Shown here one piece after another: positions 58,628 to 64,000 of a stretch of 64,000 bases of DNA (position 1 is the stretch's first letter; each line of letters begins with the position of its first letter). Location: positions 8,706,260-8,770,259 of the forward strand of contig CM022674.1 of NCBI GenBank assembly GCA_012295275.1, read 5' to 3'. The translations under genes were made by a program, and so were the position numbers. Under the pieces are notes generated by a model. It saw nothing but the letters and a program-made list of their open reading frames with translations, was not told where the DNA came from and did not search any database. Source of the stretch: Chrysomallon squamiferum (Eukaryota > Mollusca > Gastropoda > Neomphalida > Peltospiridae).

Positions 58628-59400
58628 TTGATATCAGATCAACACAATAATATCATTGCGAGATTGCAAGCAAGAGCAGCTGGACAAGCTGAGGCGAGGC
58701 ACTGTGACATGTATGCTTTATGGCCACAACAACGTGTTAATGAAAGTCAAAGATCAGATAGTCCCAGAGTAGACACCGACGTTCGGGTGAATCATCTCCG
58801 AAATCGAAATCCCTAGATTACACAAAGTTTCTAACCCGACAGCTCGTAATTGGAATAAAGACGTAAGAATTGTCCATAGATACGTGACGTTTTGACTCGA
58901 CCGTCATTTAGCGGAGTAGTGGGCGACACTGACACCTGCCAGATGGATCGCTTTTTTCTCTCAGTCAAAGGAGTCCTATTTTCTACTGTCGCGTGCCGAT
59001 GGACGATCATATGTCTATCTTCGCCGAGGGGATCGTTATGCTCGAAACTAGATGGTAGAAGCTGACGGTTTTGATGGTGACAGTGTGATGATGTTGTCAT
59101 GATATAGGGCGTTTCTTGTTCACTGAAGGGCATCAGATATCGAGAAGAGACCCTGCAGCATCACGTCGTTCCACATATGAATTTAGCTGGTGGAACACTT
59201 GAGAATGACAATGACAGAACACGTTAATTTCTACAGCACCACAAAATACAGCCTTTACCTTGGCCTGCTCGTTCGCCGCATCTAGGGGTTGCAGTGGATC
59301 AGCGTTGCAGTGGAAGAACCGATCAAATCTGGCAATTCCACAACTTCTTATGGCACTGCAGTTGCGAGCAATGTTTAGTTGTTTCCATGTGGTGGTTATA
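58628..59400 (+). pseudogene. Decayed Tc1/mariner-type transposase, copy 1
   Basis: Fragments of a Tc1-like transposase follow in the right order but in shifting frames. A paired-like DNA-binding part (IIARLQARAAGQAEARHC...VNHLRNRNP) lies at about 58652-58816. The catalytic-domain string KESYFLLSRADGRSYVYLRR is at about 58968-59030, where the Asp of the usual DES triplet is lost. GIRYREETLQHHVVPHMN and a degenerate NDNDRT are at about 59130-59215, and FLQHHKIQPLPWPARSPH at about 59229-59285. A C-terminal LQWKNRS-like part follows. Stops and frameshifts show it is dead. No terminal inverted repeats were found. Confidence 0.75.
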
Positions 59401-59499
59401 ACTAACACTTTATTCATTTCTTTGTTACATACATCCCTGCCCATGTTTCAAGTAGATTACCACAGATACTGTTTCGTACAGAATAGTCCAGTTTCCATG

Positions 59500-59700
59500 C
59501 ATCATATGTGGAATGTGTGATGCCGCAGTGTCTCTTCGCGATATCCGATGCCCTTCAGTGGACCTGACATATGCACTAGAAACGTTTTACATCATGACAC
59601 TGTCACCACCAAAACTGTTGCTTATAGCGTGTCCACCAAATAACAACTGTGTCAAACTCTTCAGTTTGTTGACACTTTTGGGAGACACCAGAGGTAGGTA
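59500..59700 (-). pseudogene. Decayed Tc1/mariner-type fragment, copy 2, opposite orientation
   Basis: Minus-strand 59558-59501 matches plus-strand 59123-59180 of copy 1 over about 58 bp (CACTGAAGGGCATC, GATATCG, GAAGAGAC, CATCAC, CACATATG), and the SFGGDSVM-like motif lies just before it (about 59640-59600). The two copies thus face each other. This fragment is shorter and more degraded. Confidence 0.65.
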
Positions 59701-59956
59701 TTATTTTCTCAGTGAATGGATCTATCTGTCATGGTAAAATGAGATTACTTTTCTCTGTGTAGAGATCAGGAATATATTTCCGTTTCGTGGAAGGTCACAC
59801 TCCATTTTGTTCACAGTTTCCATGTTTATCTTTTGTTCCTTCTGGTTAAAAAAAATCCATTCGTCAGTTCACTGTAATCAATACTGTTTGCTTTAAAAGA
59901 GATCTGGTACTGGATCGTCTTTCTACTCTTCTGACGTGCAATATCACTGATATTAA

Positions 59957-60634
59957 TTATATTTCCATTGGTTCCTCCTCGATATCTACCTCCATAGGAA
60001 CTATCTCATCAAATTTCTCCACCTCATAATCCATAGCTTCTTCTGTTCTGAGTCTGGGATTAACAAATTTGGTTAAAACTGAATTTATACTAATTGGATA
60101 ATTTTAAAAATAAAATGAATATATGCTTTATAAAAATCACTAACTACTATATATTTTTTAAATTATTATTAGTATTATTATGATTATTAATTAATTAATT
60201 TATTTATTTATTTTGATAATTATTATTATTTTTATAAATTCATGTTAATTTATTATTATTATATTTGATCGACAATAGAAAAAAGAATATTTATTTTACA
60301 TTTTTTATTGTGCATATCATTCTAACCATTGCTAGAGAATGAACATTGTATCTTCTACATGTGAAATAATAATTAAAATATATCGTTTTATCTAGCTGAC
60401 AAATATTTGGATTGCTACAAACCACTTTTAATATAGTTTTTTGCCAAAAATAATTTATTTCATCAGTATATTTTTCGACATGAGTAAATTTTGTCGATTT
60501 AAATTACTTCTGTTTTTCTTTCCATATCAAAAATTTATTATTTACTAAAAACAGTATCAGAACTGCTACATCTATCTTTAAATCGCGGCTTTTTTTTACT
60601 TAATGGTTTAAGTATAATATATCCCACAAACACG

Positions 60635-60675
<41 letters not shown>

Positions 60676-60801
60676 ACAGAGAGGCACACACACACAAAAG
60701 GTGCGCGTGTTAAAACAAATTCTAGTTAATAGTATTTAATCATAGGTTACGTGTAATAGTGTACAAATAAACAGAAATTAAACTTACTTTGGTAAAGACA
60801 T
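59957..60801 (-). CDS. Probable two-exon acidic microprotein (36 aa)
   Basis: Exon 1 is 60788-60801 (ATG TCT TTA CCA AA, then GTAAGT). Exon 2 is 59957-60053, after the acceptor TTTGTTAATCCCAG. Together they give 111 nt, exactly 36 codons plus TAA: MSLPKLRTEE, then AMDYEVEKFD, then EIVPMEVDIEEEPMEI. An in-frame TAG lies seven codons before the ATG. The product is strongly acidic with repeated PMEVD/PMEI motifs. An alternative donor inside exon 2 (ATGGAG|GTAGAT) could lead to further exons downstream, in which case this is only an N-terminus. I do not recognise the family. Supporting evidence is the frame join, the consensus splice sites, and protein-like composition in otherwise AT-rich DNA. 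Confidence 0.45.
60640..60705. repeat. (CA)n microsatellite in the microprotein intron
   Basis: CGCGCGCG followed by a CA tract and CACACAGAGAGG variants, within 60054-60787. Confidence 0.85.
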
Positions 60802-60885
60802 TATTTCTGGAATGTCTAACTAATACAGAAATTGTGTAAGGACAATAGAAAATTTCGGAGCCTTTTAAACGAAGACTACACGTTC

Positions 60886-60909
60886 GTTTCTATGGGAACA
60901 ATGACGTCA
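60886..60909. promoter_or_regulatory. X-box-like RFX site next to a perfect CRE
   Basis: GTTTCTATGGGAAC (60886-60899) resembles the palindromic RFX X-box GTTRCCATGGYAAC, with three departures. A perfect palindromic CRE, TGACGTCA (60902-60909), follows two bases later. This lies about 85-110 bp upstream of the minus-strand microprotein ATG, in a locally GC-richer patch, and could be its promoter. Confidence 0.45.
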
Positions 60910-61215
60910 AGCAATAGAATTATGCAATATGAATCCGGAGTTGGCCGAAGTCGGCAAAAATGGTCCTGTTTGCTATGAATTCAGTCGAAGAATTTTGGTT
61001 ACTCCATTTTTATTGGCTACTTTAAATTTCTTATTTCTTGATTTTCATATTTTAAGCAATTCATTTAACTTTTATATAACGTATCTGATATATTGAAATT
61101 TTGGAAATTTTTCTATGTAGAAGAACTGAAATAAAACCCATTTCACTTGGTGGATTTATAAATAAATAATAATTTTAAAATATCTTCAAAGCCTCAAATA
61201 TAAAAATGTGATTGT

Positions 61216-61256
<41 letters not shown>

Positions 61257-62119
61257 TCGTCGTCGCTGTTATTTTACTTGATAAATATACATTAACACTT
61301 CCTCTACTTCTACTAGTGTTCGCTTCTGTATTAACTGAATTAAGAACAAAATCTTAAATTCTACGTGTCTAACTTACATAACATGTTTCGTCAGGATATC
61401 ATCCAGAGAAAGTTTATGCCATTGAGGTTGCAACCAAGATATTACAGCTTATTAGGTGATAAATAACTATTTATTTATTCATTTATTTAATTACTTATAT
61501 ACATGTGTGTGTGTTTGTGTGTGTGTGTGTGGGGGGGTGTAATTATTGTTGTTGTTATTATTATTAGCGTTATGATGTAAGGGAAACAACTCTAAGGCGA
61601 TATTTCGATATCTAGTGACATCGTTACGTACGCGTCATATCAGCCAAACCAGAACTGTTTATGTGGAGTAGTGTAACGCGGTGCTTGATAACGTTTTATG
61701 TATAAATACTACACAGGTCATTGTAAAATTATATTGATATGCTGCTGTGATCACAAAACTTATCATAGTGACTTGTTCGTAAGTATTTACATTTTATTTT
61801 ATTTTTCAACAGAATATTATTTGAAGAAAATCAAACAGAACAGAATGTTTAATGACATTTTATTTCATAAATTAAATATTATAATAACACAATATTGCTA
61901 TTACTTTTAATAATTTGATTAGATTTCATGGGATTAAATATATACACATACACACATACATACATACATACGTACGTACATACATACATACATACATACA
62001 TACACACAATACATATATATATATTGTTTGCCCATGTTGGCCGATGTATGTATGCGGGTGTGTTTGTATTTGCATGTAAAATATATACTACATAATATCA
62101 AAATGTTTTCTGTTCACAG
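60910..62119. other. Intergenic/upstream region of the dioxygenase gene
   Basis: AT-rich spacer with an ATT/ATn array (about 61219-61256), a TG tract (about 61505-61532) and a TACA tetranucleotide array (about 61951-62004). At 61392-61460 a short exon-like piece, with acceptor TTTCGTCAG, reads GYHPEKVYAIEVATKILQLI in one frame before a GTGATA donor. It could be a 5' exon or a fragment of another gene. Confidence 0.35.
61951..62004. repeat. (TACA)n tetranucleotide array
   Basis: Repeated CATA/TACA units with a CGTACGTA interruption, about 120 bp before the dioxygenase start. Confidence 0.85.
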
Positions 62120-62127
62120 ATTTTACA

Positions 62128-63204
62128 ATGTTGTCACAGTTGAATAAAAGAGAACTGTCAAACAAAGGTTACACTGTTATTAATAATGTTATAACTGAAG
62201 ATGACTGCGACAAATACAGATCACAATACGAAAACTGGCTGGAACGGTTTAAAGATGGCGAGTGGCCAATTTCATTCCACTCTTTGATTCAACGCTATAG
62301 AATAGGCCATATGGAACCAACATGGGCAGTTCGTTTACAAAGCAAATCCATATTCGCCCAGCTATGGGAAACAAATAAACTTTTGTCAAGTTTTGATGCT
62401 ATTGCCATAGGACGACCACCTGAAAGCGGAAAAGAGAAGTTCGCAAATGATCGGATCCACTGGTTACACTGTGACCAGAGCGCGGAAAGAGTTGGCCTGC
62501 ACGTTTACCAGGGTGCTGTTTATTTGGAAGATGCTGAAGTGGACGACTGGACTTTTGAAGTCCTGGAAAGATCTCACGAACTGCATCAAAACTTCTTTGA
62601 AACTCACCATAAAGCGAAGATGCGGAGCATAGTGAATGGATATTACAATTTAACAGACACAGAAGTGGAATGGTATAAGAGCTTTGCAGAAGTTAAACGA
62701 AAGAGGATTCCAGTGCCTAAAGGCGGTATGGTTTTATGGGATGCCAGACTCATTCACGCTAATGCCAGACCAATTGCTGGAAGGAGAAATCACGGGCGCT
62801 GGAGATTCGTTGTATTTGTTTGCATGGCTCCCGCTTCCTGGGCCAGTAAAATATACATCAAGGCAAAGCAAAACGCGTACTGCAATTTATTAATGACTTC
62901 ACACTGGCCATGTGATGGAATTGAATGTTTTTTTGATGTCAGTGACAACCGGGCAGTAAAAAAAAGAAGTGTCTGTGAGTTGCCCGAGATAGCTAAAACT
63001 GTCGAAGCTAAACAACTGGCTGGCGTTTTACCCTATGAAGTATCTGGAAGTGGGTCTGGACAAACAGAACTGAAGTTTCCCAAACCAGAATGGATTGCAG
63101 GAAGTAAAGAGTGGAAAAACCAACACAAAGACAAAAGAAAAATAATGTTATTTATTTGTTGTTTGTTACTTGTGTGTGGCTTCGTTCATGCGTGGATAAA
63201 CTAA
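62128..63204 (+). CDS. Phytanoyl-CoA dioxygenase (PhyH)-like Fe(II)/2-oxoglutarate oxygenase with C-terminal membrane anchor
   Basis: A single open frame of 358 codons with no intron, unlike every neighbour. An acceptor-like TTTCTGTTCACAG ends at 62119, so a noncoding 5' exon may exist. The jelly-roll core has the iron motif HCD (His114, Asp116) in DRIHWLHCDQS, then GLHVYQGAVYLEDAEVDDW and VLERSHELHQNFF. The distal His210 is in GGMVLWDARLIHANARPIAG, with Arg219/Arg220 suitably placed for 2-oxoglutarate binding. Residues about 339-355 (IMLFICCLLLVCGFVHAW) form a hydrophobic segment four residues from the end, after a basic KDKRK run. That suggests a tail-anchored protein with the enzyme in the cytosol. 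The substrate is unknown. The subfamily is not the peroxisomal PHYH itself, and I see no PTS1 or PTS2. Confidence 0.8.
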   Translation: MLSQLNKRELSNKGYTVINNVITEDDCDKYRSQYENWLERFKDGEWPISFHSLIQRYRIGHMEPTWAVRLQSKSIFAQLWETNKLLSSFDAIAIGRPPESGKEKFANDRIHWLHCDQSAERVGLHVYQGAVYLEDAEVDDWTFEVLERSHELHQNFFETHHKAKMRSIVNGYYNLTDTEVEWYKSFAEVKRKRIPVPKGGMVLWDARLIHANARPIAGRRNHGRWRFVVFVCMAPASWASKIYIKAKQNAYCNLLMTSHWPCDGIECFFDVSDNRAVKKRSVCELPEIAKTVEAKQLAGVLPYEVSGSGSGQTELKFPKPEWIAGSKEWKNQHKDKRKIMLFICCLLLVCGFVHAWIN

Positions 63205-63489
63205 ATTTTTGTTATAAATGACCTGACTCTATTACATACAAAACAATCTTAAGATTGTAAATCCAAAATGGCACCTTCCACTACAGTGAAATATTCATCG
63301 TGTATTACACTTAGCGGTGCATTTTAGATGCAAATCACTTTGAATAGCCCTAGAATTTTCTATTCCACCTATCTTATCGTTTTCTGGCACGAAAGCGTCG
63401 CATGTATATATGTGTTTATTTATCGTGAATTAATTTTACGTAGTAACAACACATGGTAACTAAATACTTTTCTGTATTTTCGGTCACTG

Positions 63490-63495
63490 AATAAA
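63490..63495 (+). terminator. Candidate poly(A) signal of the dioxygenase gene
   Basis: AATAAA about 285 bp after the stop. Other A-rich matches follow. Confidence 0.3.
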
Positions 63496-64000
63496 TAAAT
63501 AATTTTTTAAAAGAAAAATAATAATAATTTAAAAAAAAAATTATAGGACAGAACTGTATTTACTTCAATAAACGACTTTTTATTTATATTTATATATTGT
63601 TCGAAGTTACTTTTTTAGTGTTTAACTGTTGGTTTAGATTTTAGGACACTTTTTTGAAAAGGGTTTTCATAAAAAAAATATATATATATATAAAATAAAT
63701 AAAATAAAATGAAAAACATAATAAATTTACAAAAATAATAAAAATAAATAAATAAATTGTTGTTTTTGTGTAGTGACAGTAAATATGCGGGAATCTACTA
63801 CTGTCGAATGCGGTGAGTGGATAAGACCTAATAAATACATGCACACATCGCTAAATCAACACTAGCTGGGAAAAAAAACCACCCAAAAGATACGTGCTTG
63901 AAGTAGCAATGCTAACAGCCGCTAGGGTAGCCCATTACCTTTTTCTTTTCTATCTTTTTTTTTTTTTTTTGCGATGGCGAAGTCCCAACCTAAAAATCTT
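63496..64000. other. Right-edge intergenic sequence, no gene seen
   Basis: AT-rich sequence with TATATA and AAATAAAA runs and a T tract at about 63956-63970. The last 150 bp is of more balanced composition, but no convincing exon can be read in it. Confidence 0.4.

Noticed and set aside
61219-62004. Simple arrays considered as CRISPR or regulatory repeats
   Set aside because: They are tri- and tetranucleotide microsatellites without unique spacers, and the genome is eukaryotic.

Overview
The window is AT-rich animal genomic DNA (roughly 70% A+T by eye). Its genes are broken by many short spliceosomal introns with GT...AG ends and pyrimidine-rich acceptors, and CA/TG, ATn and GA microsatellites are common. 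The gene content (alpha-COP, a RING/B-box protein of the RNF207 type, an SLC35E2-type transporter) fits a bilaterian invertebrate. The microsatellite style and a Tc1-like transposon relic would suit a mollusc, but nothing here proves the phylum. There is no sign of bacterial, phage or CRISPR content.

Layout from left to right. (1) 1-21540, minus strand: a very large coiled-coil gene with 23 coding exons traced. It starts at 21540 and runs off the left edge after about 1375 residues. Its first intron (6.15 kb) contains a 1.07-kb tandem duplication. (2) 25397-28643, plus: a six-exon gene for a 382-residue SLC35E2-type nucleotide-sugar/triose-phosphate-transporter-family protein. (3) 28644-34751: a gene-poor, AT-rich spacer. 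(4) 34752-41217, minus: RNF207, 15 coding exons and 819 residues. (5) 42364-56277, plus: COPA (coatomer alpha), 31 coding exons and 1225 residues, in frame throughout. It is head-to-head with RNF207 across about 1.15 kb that carries CCAAT and ETS-type motifs. COPA intron 12 holds a 1007-bp foldback element with 0.3-kb inverted arms and a CTAT target duplication. (6) 57.7-59.75 kb: a possible orphan exon, then two decayed Tc1/mariner fragments facing each other. (7) 59957-60801, minus: a likely two-exon microprotein gene (36 acidic residues) with an RFX-like X-box next to a perfect CRE upstream. (8) 62128-63204, plus: an intronless 358-residue phytanoyl-CoA-dioxygenase-like enzyme with a C-terminal membrane anchor.

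Functionally this is a set of unrelated housekeeping genes. COPA acts in retrograde Golgi traffic, the SLC35 protein is probably a Golgi/ER carrier, RNF207 is a ubiquitin ligase of the TRIM-like class, and the coiled-coil protein is probably a scaffold or tether. No operon-like system is present. The most unusual items are the intronless membrane-anchored dioxygenase, the microprotein gene with its composite promoter, and the foldback element. All exon boundaries come from reading splice sites and checking that reading frames join; none was tested against transcripts.
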